Positions 16,886-26,013 are shown, counted from the first letter of the stretch. The stretch: DNA of 64,000 nt from JADJPL01 sp040382095 (GCA_040382095.1 JBEIGB010000001.1:62001-126000); one strand, 5' to 3'. Made by a program: numbers and translations. The notes: generated by a model from the sequence alone, not told the origin.

Positions 16886-17848
16886 TTAAAGCAGGCCTTC
16901 GATGATATTTTCTTCAGAAATACCTTCCGCTTCTGCTTTATAATTACGGACGATCCGGTGCCGGAGGACGTACTTGGCGATGGCCTGGACATCTTCGACA
17001 TCAGGGGAGTATTTTCCCTTAATAGCGGCATGGCATTTTGCACCTAGCACGAGGAACTGGGATGCCCGGGGTCCTGCCCCCCAGGAGAGGTAGTTGTTGA
17101 CATTTGCAGGTGCCATCGGCGTATTGGGCCGGGTTTTTGTCACCAGGCTGACGGCATAGCTCAGGACATTATCAGAAACAGGTATTTTTCGGATTAATTG
17201 CTGGAAAAACAAAATCTGGTCACCAGTTACGACGTGCTGTAATTCAATGGACTGAATCGCAGTGGTACTTTTTACGATTTCGAGTTCTTCCTCATAAGAG
17301 GGGTATCCTAATGGGATATTGAACATAAAGCGGTCGAGCTGTGCTTCGGGCAGGGGATAGGTACCTTCTTGTTCGATTGGGTTTTGGGTAGCCAATACGA
17401 AGAAGGGCTTGGGCAGAAGGTGGCGAATACCGCTTACGGTGACAGATTTTTCCTGCATAGCTTCCAGCAAAGCTGCCTGGGTTTTGGGAGGGGTCCGGTT
17501 GATTTCATCAGCGAGGACGATATTGGCGAACAACGGCCCTTTATTGAAACGGAAGTGCCGATCTTCATCCAGGATTTCCGATCCGGTAATATCTGATGGC
17601 ATCAGGTCGGGCGTGAACTGGATGCGTTTGAAGTCAAGGTCGAGTACATCGGCGATGGTACTGACCAGGAGGGTTTTGGCAAGGCCGGGTACACCCACCA
17701 ACAAGCTATGTCCATTGCTGAATAATGCGATGATCACGCCTTTTACGACTTCGTCCTGTCCTACGATAACTTTGCCGATTTCTTTTTTCAGCTCGAGGTA
17801 GGCGTTGGCTAGTGCATCAACTGCCTCTACGTCGGATTTAAATTGCAT
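16886..17848 (-). CDS. MoxR family AAA+ ATPase
   Basis: This 320-residue protein is an ATPase of the MoxR group with Walker A GVPGLAKT (52-59), Walker B VLADEINRTPPKTQ and the sensor region FVLATQNPIEQEGTYPLPEAQLDRF. MoxR proteins act as chaperones that insert metals or activate partner proteins, usually with von Willebrand factor A and DUF58 proteins encoded next door. Those partners are not adjacent here, which is unusual. A TAATTTTG (17895-17888) upstream resembles a -7 element. Confidence 0.9.
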   Translation of the reverse strand: MQFKSDVEAVDALANAYLELKKEIGKVIVGQDEVVKGVIIALFSNGHSLLVGVPGLAKTLLVSTIADVLDLDFKRIQFTPDLMPSDITGSEILDEDRHFRFNKGPLFANIVLADEINRTPPKTQAALLEAMQEKSVTVSGIRHLLPKPFFVLATQNPIEQEGTYPLPEAQLDRFMFNIPLGYPSYEEELEIVKSTTAIQSIELQHVVTGDQILFFQQLIRKIPVSDNVLSYAVSLVTKTRPNTPMAPANVNNYLSWGAGPRASQFLVLGAKCHAAIKGKYSPDVEDVQAIAKYVLRHRIVRNYKAEAEGISEENIIEGLL

Positions 17849-17957
17849 AATTTGGATCTGTTGTGTGTCCTATAACTCGAAGGACTACAAAATTACGAAA
17901 ATACAATGTGGAAACGAACGAATGCTTTTCTTTGTTTTCGATGAGCGATAAAAATGG

Positions 17958-18608
17958 CTAAGGGCATGGCCACCGCATGTCGCTAATTGGATATGCAGCT
18001 TTGGTAAAAGAAAAATGCCACCACTCCGTTCTTGTTGTACGGAATCCCTTTGCGATCATTGCCTGCTGTAGGGTTTTTCTGTTTTCGAGTACTTTTTCCG
18101 GTAAATTGGTATAATCAATATATGCTTCCTGTCCAAAAAAGTCATAGGGGGTGCCCATATCGAGTTCCCGGCCGTGTAGGTCCACGAGGGTCAGGTCAAT
18201 AGCGGAGCCCCGGTTGTGCATTGAGCCTTTTCTGGGGTCGGCCACATATTGCGGGTTAGGGACTTTTTTCCAGAGCGCCCATTGCACAGACTGGGGGCGA
18301 TAGCAATCGTAGAGTTTCAGGCCCAGACCTTTTTTGCGCAATTCCCTGTGAACTTCGGCGAGTGCTCTTGCTACGGCGGGTCTTAGGAAGCAGCGTGGGC
18401 AGTCGTACATTTGTGCCCCTACAAAGTTGTTTTTAGTAGCATAACGGAGGTCCAGCAGGATATTGGCTTCTATACGGGTAATTTCGAGCCATTGGGAAGT
18501 ATCGGTATGCAGTTGTGCGACAGGCTTTGGCTGGTAAGGAGTTGTCGCTTGAAGATTAGCGGCGAGGAATAAAGTATAAGTACTTGCTAAAATGGAAAAA
18601 ATCAACAT
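17958..18608 (-). CDS. D-alanyl-D-alanine dipeptidase (VanX/DdpX, M15D)
   Basis: This 216-residue protein has a signal-like N terminus (about 1-22) and the M15D zinc motif SMHNRGSAIDLTL with H131 and D138. The catalytic E195 and ligand H198 are in EWWHF, and R104 is in DCYRPQ. It should hydrolyse the dipeptide D-Ala-D-Ala in the periplasm. In bacteria without a van cluster this usually means cell-wall turnover or recycling, not vancomycin resistance; no vanA, vanH or vanS genes are nearby. It is a single gene, divergent from the GT39 gene. Confidence 0.9.
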   Translation of the reverse strand: MLIFSILASTYTLFLAANLQATTPYQPKPVAQLHTDTSQWLEITRIEANILLDLRYATKNNFVGAQMYDCPRCFLRPAVARALAEVHRELRKKGLGLKLYDCYRPQSVQWALWKKVPNPQYVADPRKGSMHNRGSAIDLTLVDLHGRELDMGTPYDFFGQEAYIDYTNLPEKVLENRKTLQQAMIAKGFRTTRTEWWHFSFTKAAYPISDMRWPCP

Positions 18609-18686
18609 GGCGGCTTTAGATTTTTGTATTTGCGTTTGATTTTTAAAATCTGTCTGTAATTCTGCCCATTCCTTTGATTCGTGTAA

Positions 18687-18694
18687 TACCTTTG
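18687..18694 (+). promoter_or_regulatory. Possible -7 element (TACCTTTG) before GT39
   Basis: TACCTTTG matches TAnnTTTG exactly and lies on the + strand at the 5' end of the GT39 frame. No convincing -33 TTG is seen at the right distance. If it is used, transcription starts near 18700, downstream of the GTG that opens the frame. Confidence 0.3.
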
Positions 18695-20322
18695 TGTATT
18701 TAGTGATCTATATCAAGATTTTGACGATTCTACCAGTGCATCAACGATTTTTTTCGAATACTTTATGGGTCATATTGGCTTGTCTGCTGCTCCTGCCTGC
18801 ACTCCTGATCAATTTAGGGCTCATGACATTTATTGACGACGAAGCAATACGTGCTTTAGTCGCTTTAGAGATGAAATGGTCAGGAAATTTTATTACCCCG
18901 ACGTTGCATGGGGAGTATTACTACAACAAACCACCGCTCTTTAACTGGATTTTGTTGGTTTTTTTTGAATTATCCGGAAGAGTTGATGAATTCACGGCGA
19001 GAATACCTACCGTGCTGGCTTTACTTGGATATGCGGCTTCGGTATTTTTTGTTTTTCGCCGGCATTATGGGTCTGGACAAGCCGTGCTAGCTGCTTTTAT
19101 GCTGATTACTTGTGGGCGGGTGCTTTTCTGGGATGCGATGCTTGCGTTGATTGATTGTACGTTTAGTTGGGTCATTTTTGGTATGTTTATGACGGTTTAC
19201 CATTTTTTTGAAAAAGGGAAATGGACGGTTTTGTTTTTGGGTGCATATCTGCTGGGGGCGATCGGTTTTTTATTGAAAGGGCTTCCTGCGGTAGTTTTTC
19301 TCGGTTTGACGCTTTCCGGATACTTTCTTTTCCGAGGGGCTTTGAGCAGACTATTGAGTTGGCAGCATATATTGGGAATTTTGGTTTTTACAGGGGTTGT
19401 TGGTACCTATTATAGCTTTTACCTGCAATTTAATGCACTTGATACAGTATTTCAAACGCTGTTTTCTGAATCTTCCAAGCGGACTGTGGTAAATTATGGT
19501 TTGGGCAGGACGGTCATGCACGTATTCACTTTTCCTTTTGAGATGGTCTATCATTTTTTTCCATGGTCGTTGATGGCAATTTTCGTCCTTGACCGGGAGG
19601 TTTGGAGCAGGATTCGCAGGCATCCTTTTACCGCGTGTTTAGCGGTTATTTTTTTAAGCAATATTTGGGTGTACTGGATTTCTCCTGAAGTTTATCCCCG
19701 TTATCTGTTGATGTTTGTACCATTGGTTTTTGGTATTTTTCTCGACCTGCGTACCTGGCATTCGGAACGGGGAACGATACATACCCGGATTTTTCTGGGG
19801 ATATTGGTTGCGATGGCTGCGAGTTTTTTTATAGCTGCTTTTTTGCCTTTCTTTTTAGGCAGGCTGCAAATCGTTCCGAATTGGCCGTTGAAGAGTATTT
19901 TTCTTGGTATTGCGTCGGGTTTGGCTTTTTGGAAGATGACAAGGAACGTTTCGGTTTGGGGTGTGCCAATGGCAATTATTGTACTGCTATTGTTTCGGAT
20001 CGGTTTCAACTGGTTTGTACTACCTGATCGGAATGCACATGACTTTGGTAAACTTTGCCGGGAAACTTCCCTTTTAGCAGGGAAGGCATATCGGGACGAG
20101 CGTATGCTGGTATATAAAAAAACGGATATGCAGCCTACCAATTCTTTTTATCTTACCATTGCAAGGGGTTCGGTTATCCCAAGGGATTTAGTGGGAAGCG
20201 ATACTTCTGCATTGTATATTATTGATCCAAATGACTATCCTGACATTGGAGTGCGGAAGGTCTCGGAGATTAAGGTAAGGCATGGGGCATTGACTTACGA
20301 TATCGGTCCTTTATCTGAGTAA
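18694..20322 (+). CDS. GT39-type (ArnT/PMT-like) membrane glycosyltransferase
   Basis: This integral membrane protein of up to 542 residues has about 11-12 hydrophobic segments. The first external loop has the acidic motif FIDDEAIRALVALEM followed by YYNKPPLFNW, which is the signature of glycosyltransferases that take a sugar from a polyprenyl-phosphate carrier (ArnT, PMT, GT39/GT83). The acceptor is unknown: lipid A, protein or glycan. The annotated start is GTG 18694, but it coincides with the end of a TACCTTTG element; TTG 18721 or GTG 18736 in the same frame are alternatives. The GT2 gene 60 bases downstream probably supplies its lipid-linked sugar. Confidence 0.85.
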   Translation: MYLVIYIKILTILPVHQRFFSNTLWVILACLLLLPALLINLGLMTFIDDEAIRALVALEMKWSGNFITPTLHGEYYYNKPPLFNWILLVFFELSGRVDEFTARIPTVLALLGYAASVFFVFRRHYGSGQAVLAAFMLITCGRVLFWDAMLALIDCTFSWVIFGMFMTVYHFFEKGKWTVLFLGAYLLGAIGFLLKGLPAVVFLGLTLSGYFLFRGALSRLLSWQHILGILVFTGVVGTYYSFYLQFNALDTVFQTLFSESSKRTVVNYGLGRTVMHVFTFPFEMVYHFFPWSLMAIFVLDREVWSRIRRHPFTACLAVIFLSNIWVYWISPEVYPRYLLMFVPLVFGIFLDLRTWHSERGTIHTRIFLGILVAMAASFFIAAFLPFFLGRLQIVPNWPLKSIFLGIASGLAFWKMTRNVSVWGVPMAIIVLLLFRIGFNWFVLPDRNAHDFGKLCRETSLLAGKAYRDERMLVYKKTDMQPTNSFYLTIARGSVIPRDLVGSDTSALYIIDPNDYPDIGVRKVSEIKVRHGALTYDIGPLSE

Positions 20323-20382
20323 TCTGCTCTAAGTAGGTGGTGTAGTGAAAGGAGTTTTGAAGAAGAATTAAAAAGGAGGTGT

Positions 20383-21330
20383 ATGCTACACAAATTGTCT
20401 GTAGTGGTTACGGTGTTTAATGAGGAGGAGAATGTACGCCCATTGGTCGGGCAGATAACATCTGCGCTTAAAGATCTGGATTACGAAATGATTTTTGTGG
20501 ATGATGGTTCTACCGATGGCACCGTGCGGGTATTAAAGGCGGTTGCGCACCCGCGCCTAAAGATTATTGAGTTCAAAAGGAACTATGGTCAGAGTCTGGC
20601 ATTGATGGCAGGTATTGACCATGCGATGGGTAGTTACATCGTAACGATGGACGGTGATTTGCAAAACGATCCTTCGGATATTCCTATGATGCTTAGCGTG
20701 TGTGAGAAAGGAGAATGGGATATGGTAGCCGGAAACAGGGCGGATCGTCAGGATGGTTTTTTTCTGCGCAAGGTACCAAGCCGGGTTGCGAATTATATTA
20801 TCCGAAATGCGTCCGGTGTTAATCTTAAGGATTATGGGTGTGCCCTCAAAGTAATCCGGGCTGATTTGGCCAAAGATCTTGGTATTTATGGTGAGCTGCA
20901 CCGTTTCATCCCTGTTTTGGCATCCCTGGAAGGCGGAAAAATTACTCAGGTTGATGTAAAGCATCATGCGCGTCAATTTGGCCAGTCAAAATATGGCCTT
21001 GGTCGAACCTTAAAAGTTGTGAGTGATTTGCTGTTGATGCTTTTCTTCAAAAAGTACCTTAAGCGTCCTATGCATTTGTTTGGCAATATTGGACTTTTGC
21101 TGTTTTTCAGCGGCTTGATGATTAATGTCTATTTACTTTGCCTGAAATTATTGGGTAATGATATCTGGGGTAGGCCTTTACTCATTCTGGGGCTGCTGCT
21201 GTTGTTAAGTGGTATTCAGTTTATCACAATTGGTATTACCGTGGAGATACAGGTCCGTACGTATTTCGAGTCCCAACACAAGAAGCCATATAAAGTAAAG
21301 CGGGTAATGACTTTTCCCGATCCGGAATAG
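20383..21330 (+). CDS. GT2 polyprenyl-phosphate glycosyltransferase (DPM1/GtrB-like)
   Basis: The N-terminal 230 residues form a GT-A domain with LSVVVTVFNEEENV, the nucleotide-binding FVDDGSTDGT and the DxD-like DGDLQNDP. VKHHARQFGQSKYGLGR marks the polyprenyl-phosphate mannose/glucose synthase group. Two C-terminal membrane helices follow (about 233-255 and 262-285). Such enzymes move hexose or pentose from a nucleotide sugar onto undecaprenyl phosphate at the inner face of the membrane. The pairing with the upstream GT39 fits a donor-synthesis and transfer module. Confidence 0.88.
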   Translation: MLHKLSVVVTVFNEEENVRPLVGQITSALKDLDYEMIFVDDGSTDGTVRVLKAVAHPRLKIIEFKRNYGQSLALMAGIDHAMGSYIVTMDGDLQNDPSDIPMMLSVCEKGEWDMVAGNRADRQDGFFLRKVPSRVANYIIRNASGVNLKDYGCALKVIRADLAKDLGIYGELHRFIPVLASLEGGKITQVDVKHHARQFGQSKYGLGRTLKVVSDLLLMLFFKKYLKRPMHLFGNIGLLLFFSGLMINVYLLCLKLLGNDIWGRPLLILGLLLLLSGIQFITIGITVEIQVRTYFESQHKKPYKVKRVMTFPDPE

Positions 21331-21392
21331 ATTGTGTCGGATTACTGTGAGGAGCGTTTTGTATCAGTTTTTTTTCGCGATAAAGTTATCTT

Positions 21393-22724
21393 ATGGCCCG
21401 ATATGTAAACTTTCAGAAAGGGTTATCGAGTGTATTTTTCTGGTCTATTATTTCGGCCGCATTTATCGGGCCGGGCACGGTAACGACAACTTCCAGAGCG
21501 GGTGCTTTATTTGAAGGAGATCTACTTTGGGCATTGACTTTTTCAACACTGGCCACGATAATATTACAGGAAACTTCTGCACGTCTGAGTATTGCTTCAG
21601 GGAGGAACCTTGGGGCGATTATTGCATTGCAGATGCAGGATAAGCGCGGTGCTGCCAGGCTGCTCTACTTTATATTCGGGGCATTGGTTTTTGGATGTGC
21701 CGCATACGAAGCGGGGAATCTGTTGGGCGCAGTTGCAGGCCTTGCGTTGTTTCTACCTATTCCCGGGCCATTGCTTACACTTATTTTAGGCGTTTTGTGT
21801 GCAATATTGTTGTGGATTGGCAGCCTCCGGCAAATCGCGCGTTTTATGGGGGCATTGGTGGCTGCGATGGGTATTGCGTTTGCTTTTTCGGCAGTTTATA
21901 CACCGATTGGAGGGAGTGAGATACTCTTACATACATTTTTGCCATCTATCCCGTCAGGTTCGGAATTACTGATTATCGGGCTGGTCGGTACGACGATCGT
22001 CCCGTACAATTTATTTTTGGGGTCTGGCATTGGATATGGGCAGAAGATATGGGAGATGCGGTGGGGGATCGCCATAGCGGTGACAATTGGGGGGTTGATT
22101 TCCGGGGCTATTCTGTTGGTCGGTACCCAGATTTCCGGGGATTATTCTTATGAAAGTGTAGCTAATGCCCTTGAGCTGCACTTTGGTTTTTTTGGAAAAT
22201 GGTTGTTTGGCCTTGGTCTTTTTGCTGCTGGTTTTAGCTCGGCAATAACTGCACCACTGGCTGCTGCTATTGCGGGCCAGAGCCTGTTTGGCCATGGGCC
22301 GGGTCGGGAAAGTGGGAGTGGTTGGGAGGTTTCTTCAAAAAAATTCCGAATGGTATGGGGTGGGGTACTTGCGGTCGGCATGGTTTTTGGCGTGCTGGAT
22401 TTCAAACCAATTCCTGTAATCATTATGGCGCAGGCCTTAAATGGATTGTTGTTGCCTATGATGGCCACGTTCCTGCTTTTGGCAGCAAATGACCGGGCGT
22501 TACTTGGGGATTATGCAAATGGCACTTACGCCAATTTGCTTACCATCATCATTGTCGGGATTGCAGTTTTCCTCGGATTGCACAACATCCTGCTGGCGAT
22601 TGATAAAGTATTGGGAATATTTGGGCAGAATCCCCAATGGCCTTTGGTTATCAATACATTGATAACGGGAGCGGTTGTCTTTATTCTGGCTTTGCGCATA
22701 TTTCGGCCTGGCAGGGCTGATTAG
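21393..22724 (+). CDS. Nramp-like metal transporter lacking canonical ligands
   Basis: This 443-residue protein has 11 predicted membrane helices and Nramp-wide similarity: FIGPGTVTTTSRAGA at the first helix, LQETSARL, and GTTIVPYNLFLGSG at the sixth. Canonical Nramp transporters use Asp and Asn of DPGN in helix 1 and Met of MPH in helix 6 to bind Mn or Fe. Here these positions read GPGT and VPYN, so Asp, Asn and Met are all replaced. The family fold is clear but the substrate is not; relatives without the ligands include Mg or Al transporters. It lies 62 bases after the GT2 gene. Confidence 0.85.
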   Translation: MARYVNFQKGLSSVFFWSIISAAFIGPGTVTTTSRAGALFEGDLLWALTFSTLATIILQETSARLSIASGRNLGAIIALQMQDKRGAARLLYFIFGALVFGCAAYEAGNLLGAVAGLALFLPIPGPLLTLILGVLCAILLWIGSLRQIARFMGALVAAMGIAFAFSAVYTPIGGSEILLHTFLPSIPSGSELLIIGLVGTTIVPYNLFLGSGIGYGQKIWEMRWGIAIAVTIGGLISGAILLVGTQISGDYSYESVANALELHFGFFGKWLFGLGLFAAGFSSAITAPLAAAIAGQSLFGHGPGRESGSGWEVSSKKFRMVWGGVLAVGMVFGVLDFKPIPVIIMAQALNGLLLPMMATFLLLAANDRALLGDYANGTYANLLTIIIVGIAVFLGLHNILLAIDKVLGIFGQNPQWPLVINTLITGAVVFILALRIFRPGRAD

Positions 22725-22854
22725 ACTTTTGGGGCGATGTTATGTTATGATGCCCCACCATAAATTGATTTAATTGACGCTGTCCGGTAAGTCATTTTCA
22801 AACATCCCGACCAGCAGAATATGCTGCTGCTAAAGGGAGGGGGATAGACTTATG

Positions 22855-22917
22855 AGCAGGCTTTTTTAAACTATTCGGTAGCGCAAGCGACCAGAGAACA
22901 GTTTAAAAAAGCCTGCT
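22855..22917. terminator. 18-bp stem terminator with inner GCAA-tetraloop hairpin
   Basis: Arms 22855-22872 and 22900-22917 are perfectly complementary (AGCAGGCTTTTTTAAACT and its complement). Inside, GGTAGC-GCAA-GCGACC forms a second short stem closed by a GNRA loop. It lies between the convergent Nramp-like and SPT-like genes and can terminate both because each arm has a run of six T or A. Confidence 0.75.
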
Positions 22918-22930
22918 ATATTACAGTTAA

Positions 22931-24172
22931 TCAAGCGATTACCTCCATAGCTTTTTTATAAGCACCGGATTCCAGCTTACCTTTAATCGCCTTGAATGCC
23001 TCGATGGTGAGGCGGATATCTTCTTCGTTGTGTTCTGCTGTAGGGATGAGGCGAAGCAGCATCATTCCTTTAGGGATGACGGGATAAACGACAATTGAGC
23101 AGAAGATATTATAAACTTCGCGGAGGTCATATACGAGGTTGGTGGATTCTTCCAGTGAACAGTGCATATAAACGGGGGTTACACAACTATTGGTGCTACC
23201 CAGGTTGAAGCCAGCCTCCCGGAGGCCACCCTGCAAAAGATCTACGTTGTGCCATAGTTTTTGGCGGAGTTCCGGTTTGGAGCGCAGAAGTTCGAGGCGT
23301 TTCAGGTTGCCGATCACCAGGGGCATCGGGAGGGATTTTGCAAAAATTTGTGAGCGGGTATTATAGCGGAGGAAATCAATGATTTCTTTTTCTCCGGCGA
23401 TGAAAGCGCCGATACTTGCCATTGATTTTGCGAAAGTGCTGAAATAGAGGTCAATTTGTTCCTGGCACCCTTGCTCTTCACCTGCCCCTGCACCGGTATT
23501 ACCGAGCATACCGAATCCATGGGCATCGTCCACCAGGAGCCTGAAGTCAAATTCTGCCTTCAATGCGGCAATCTCTTTGAGGATACCTTGTTCTCCCCGC
23601 ATACCAAATACCCCTTCGGTAATCACGAGTACCCCGCCACCGCTTTCCTGTGCGGCCCTAGTCGCTTTTTCCAACTGTTTCCTGACGCTTTCGATATCGT
23701 TATGTTCAAAAGGGAAACGTTTGCCGAGGTGCATACGGATACCATCATAGATACAGGCGTGATTGTCTTTATCATAGACTACGACATCATGGCGGTCGAG
23801 CAGCGCATCAATAACCGACATGATCCCTTGGTACCCATAGTTGAGCAACATACCTGCTTCCTTTTGTACGAATTCTGCAAGTTCGTTTTCGAGTTGTTCG
23901 TGGAAATTGGATTCCCCGGACATCATTCGGGCCCCCATAGGGTAGGCCAGGCCCCACTTTGCTGCTGCATCTGCATCCACTTTGCGTACTTCGGGGTGGT
24001 TTGCTAAGCCCAGATAGTTATTGATGCTCCAGATGATTCTTTCTTTTCCTTGAAACATCATACGGTTTCCCAGTTCGCCTTCGAGTTTGGGGAAGGCGAA
24101 ATAGCCGTGGGCATATTTTTGGTACTGGCCGAGCGGGCCCCGGTTATTGATCCTTTTTTCAAAAATGTCCAT
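22931..24172 (-). CDS. SPT/KBL-type PLP-dependent acyltransferase (sphingolipid or sulfonolipid pathway)
   Basis: This 413-residue protein is of the alpha-oxoamine synthase family. PLP contacts are visible: H138 in DNHACIYDG, D216 and H218 in VDDAHGFGMLG, and the Schiff-base Lys249 in STFAKSMASIGAF. The start GPLGQYQKYAHGYFAFPKLEGELG is typical of a Bacteroidota clade linked to serine palmitoyltransferase or the cysteate acyltransferase of sulfonolipid synthesis. 2-Amino-3-ketobutyrate CoA ligase and BioF are less likely given this N terminus. Which amino acid is used, serine or cysteate, cannot be decided from sequence. It is a monocistronic gene with a TAATTTTG (24238-24231) upstream. Confidence 0.85.
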   Translation of the reverse strand: MDIFEKRINNRGPLGQYQKYAHGYFAFPKLEGELGNRMMFQGKERIIWSINNYLGLANHPEVRKVDADAAAKWGLAYPMGARMMSGESNFHEQLENELAEFVQKEAGMLLNYGYQGIMSVIDALLDRHDVVVYDKDNHACIYDGIRMHLGKRFPFEHNDIESVRKQLEKATRAAQESGGGVLVITEGVFGMRGEQGILKEIAALKAEFDFRLLVDDAHGFGMLGNTGAGAGEEQGCQEQIDLYFSTFAKSMASIGAFIAGEKEIIDFLRYNTRSQIFAKSLPMPLVIGNLKRLELLRSKPELRQKLWHNVDLLQGGLREAGFNLGSTNSCVTPVYMHCSLEESTNLVYDLREVYNIFCSIVVYPVIPKGMMLLRLIPTAEHNEEDIRLTIEAFKAIKGKLESGAYKKAMEVIA

Positions 24173-24235
24173 ATCGCACTAATTTTCTTTTAATAAAGGT
24201 GACATACATGTTCTTTTTCCAAAAGCACTACAAAA

Positions 24236-24778
24236 TTACCAGATTTTGTGAATTTCTTTCCCCTTTATCCATTTTCCCCATTCCCGGTTATAGGTATGCA
24301 ACTTGTTGGTTGCTTGGCTGTTGGAATCTTCTAATGGAAGCCCTTGTTCTGCCCATTCGAAGATGCTCCCATACAGGTTAAGTACGTGGGTATAGCCTTT
24401 GGCGATCAGGCGCTCGCCAATTTTTTCGCTTCGGTATCCAACTGAGCAATAAACGACGACTGTAGCATCTTTAGGTACATCTTTGACCCGGGTCAAGTTA
24501 AAATCGGAATAGCCCAGGTGGCGTGCATTGGGGATATGGCTGATTTGAAATTCCTTATATTCTCTGGTATCGAAGATGTAAATTTTTTCTTTTTCGATTT
24601 TTATATGAAGTGCTTCTACGCTGATAAGCGGTACGCTGAATTTCAACATACCTGCGAGTTTTTGGTCGAGCGAGCTATTGGTAATTGTGGGGCGTTCAAT
24701 TTGACCAGTGGCGGGGGTGCAGGAAAAAATAAGGGTTGAAGCGATTGTCCCACAGAAAAGTGAAAGCCAGTTTTTCAT
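24236..24778 (-). CDS. Rhodanese-domain lipoprotein
   Basis: This 180-residue protein has a lipobox LIFSC (Cys20) and is expected to be anchored in the envelope. Residues ~50-150 form a rhodanese domain with FDTREYKEFQISHIPNA and the active-site loop YCSVGYRSEKI, where Cys111 is the persulfide-carrying residue. Family members move sulfur or sense redox state; the extracytoplasmic location suggests thiol chemistry outside the cytoplasm. The specific partner is unknown. It is separated by 35 bases from the mvaD stop. Confidence 0.85.
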   Translation of the reverse strand: MKNWLSLFCGTIASTLIFSCTPATGQIERPTITNSSLDQKLAGMLKFSVPLISVEALHIKIEKEKIYIFDTREYKEFQISHIPNARHLGYSDFNLTRVKDVPKDATVVVYCSVGYRSEKIGERLIAKGYTHVLNLYGSIFEWAEQGLPLEDSNSQATNKLHTYNREWGKWIKGKEIHKIW

Positions 24779-24813
24779 GATTATTTTGCCAGGTAGTGGA
24801 GGATATTTACAGA

Positions 24814-25908
24814 TTATTCCCGGATTAACATAGGGCCTGGGCCAGCCTGATCTTCTATACGTGCTCCGTCTTCACAGAGCGGTAATAATTCGGATCGGGT
24901 AAATGTAATTACGTCTTCATGGATTTCATCCGGATACAGGAGGTGTACATTGGGGCCGGCATCAAGGGTAAAATATACTTGTTTTCCTGTATCTGTGCGA
25001 TATTGCTGAATAGTGGTGATTATTTCGATGGTTTTTGGATTCAGGAGGATAAACGGGGGGGTTGATGCCATCATGAGGGCATGTAGGGTGAGGGCTTCGC
25101 TTTCGGCAATTTGCCCGAAGGTTTCCAGGTCTCCTTGTTGAAGTGCGCGGCTAAGTATAACAATATTGGAGCCAGCCTGTCGGTATCGGCTATCGGCATA
25201 GGGGTTTCCCTCCATAAGCTGATGGCCTGCCCTACTTGAGACACTTTTTTCTTTTTTGCTTACGATTAGTATATCATCGTGCATTGTCTGAAAGACGGGA
25301 TGGAGGTGGTGGCCGATGGGTTGCGCATAGAGGTCGGATGCAAAAGGGAAGGATGGGCTTGCGCCCCAAATAGCTGCCAGGGGGAATACAGACCGGCAGG
25401 CGCTTCCCGATCCGAGCCGGGCCACGAAGGATGCTTTTTGCAGGAAAGCGTCTTCGCCAGTCAGGGTGCCAAACAGGGTTTGTTCCAGGGAACACAGGCA
25501 TAGGGCGAGTGCGCTCATGCTGGATGCAGAGGAAGCAATTCCGGCGGAGTGGGGAAAGGAATTTGTACTGTGGATATGAAGTTCCAGTTGTTGGAGAAAA
25601 GGAAAGACAGGAAGGAGTGATTCCAGGAAATCCTTAATTTTTTTTTCGAAAGCAGGTTTTGGGGCGCCTTCAAAGTTGAATTTTAGGGTGATACCCTTGG
25701 ATGTGCTGGTTTTAGGGAAATACTGAAGGACAGTATCTGTAAAGGCATTCTGAAGGGTAAAGCTGATAGAGGGATTTCTGGGAAGCTGCTGTCCGAATTT
25801 CCCCCAATACTTTACGATGGCAATATTTGAAGGGCTTTTCCACCGGATAAGTCCTTCCACCGCTCTACCTTCTTCTAATCTCAGGTACGGGTTGGTGTAT
25901 TCCTGCAT
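24814..25908 (-). CDS. mvaD: Diphosphomevalonate decarboxylase
   Basis: This 364-residue GHMP-fold enzyme carries out the last step of the mevalonate pathway, giving isopentenyl diphosphate. Motifs are SPSNIAIVKYWGK near the N terminus, the GHMP glycine/serine loop SFPHSAGIASSASSMSALAL, RLGSGSACRSV with the catalytic-site arginine, and TLDAGPNVHLLY with the catalytic aspartate. The mevalonate route to isoprenoids is used by several Bacteroidota lineages. No other mevalonate genes are adjacent. It may be transcribed with the downstream rhodanese gene. Confidence 0.88.
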   Translation of the reverse strand: MQEYTNPYLRLEEGRAVEGLIRWKSPSNIAIVKYWGKFGQQLPRNPSISFTLQNAFTDTVLQYFPKTSTSKGITLKFNFEGAPKPAFEKKIKDFLESLLPVFPFLQQLELHIHSTNSFPHSAGIASSASSMSALALCLCSLEQTLFGTLTGEDAFLQKASFVARLGSGSACRSVFPLAAIWGASPSFPFASDLYAQPIGHHLHPVFQTMHDDILIVSKKEKSVSSRAGHQLMEGNPYADSRYRQAGSNIVILSRALQQGDLETFGQIAESEALTLHALMMASTPPFILLNPKTIEIITTIQQYRTDTGKQVYFTLDAGPNVHLLYPDEIHEDVITFTRSELLPLCEDGARIEDQAGPGPMLIRE

Positions 25909-26013
25909 TTTAGCTTGGTATTTGGCTTATGTGGTATGAAGTTGAATATACCTGGTTTTTACCTTTAATAATGAGCTGTCGTTTACTATTATTAATCTGT
26001 GGTTGGTAGCAAT

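Noticed and set aside
17958..18608. Vancomycin resistance determinant (vanX)
   Set aside because: The enzyme family fits, but the rest of a van cluster is missing and a signal peptide is present, which suggests ordinary cell-wall dipeptide turnover.
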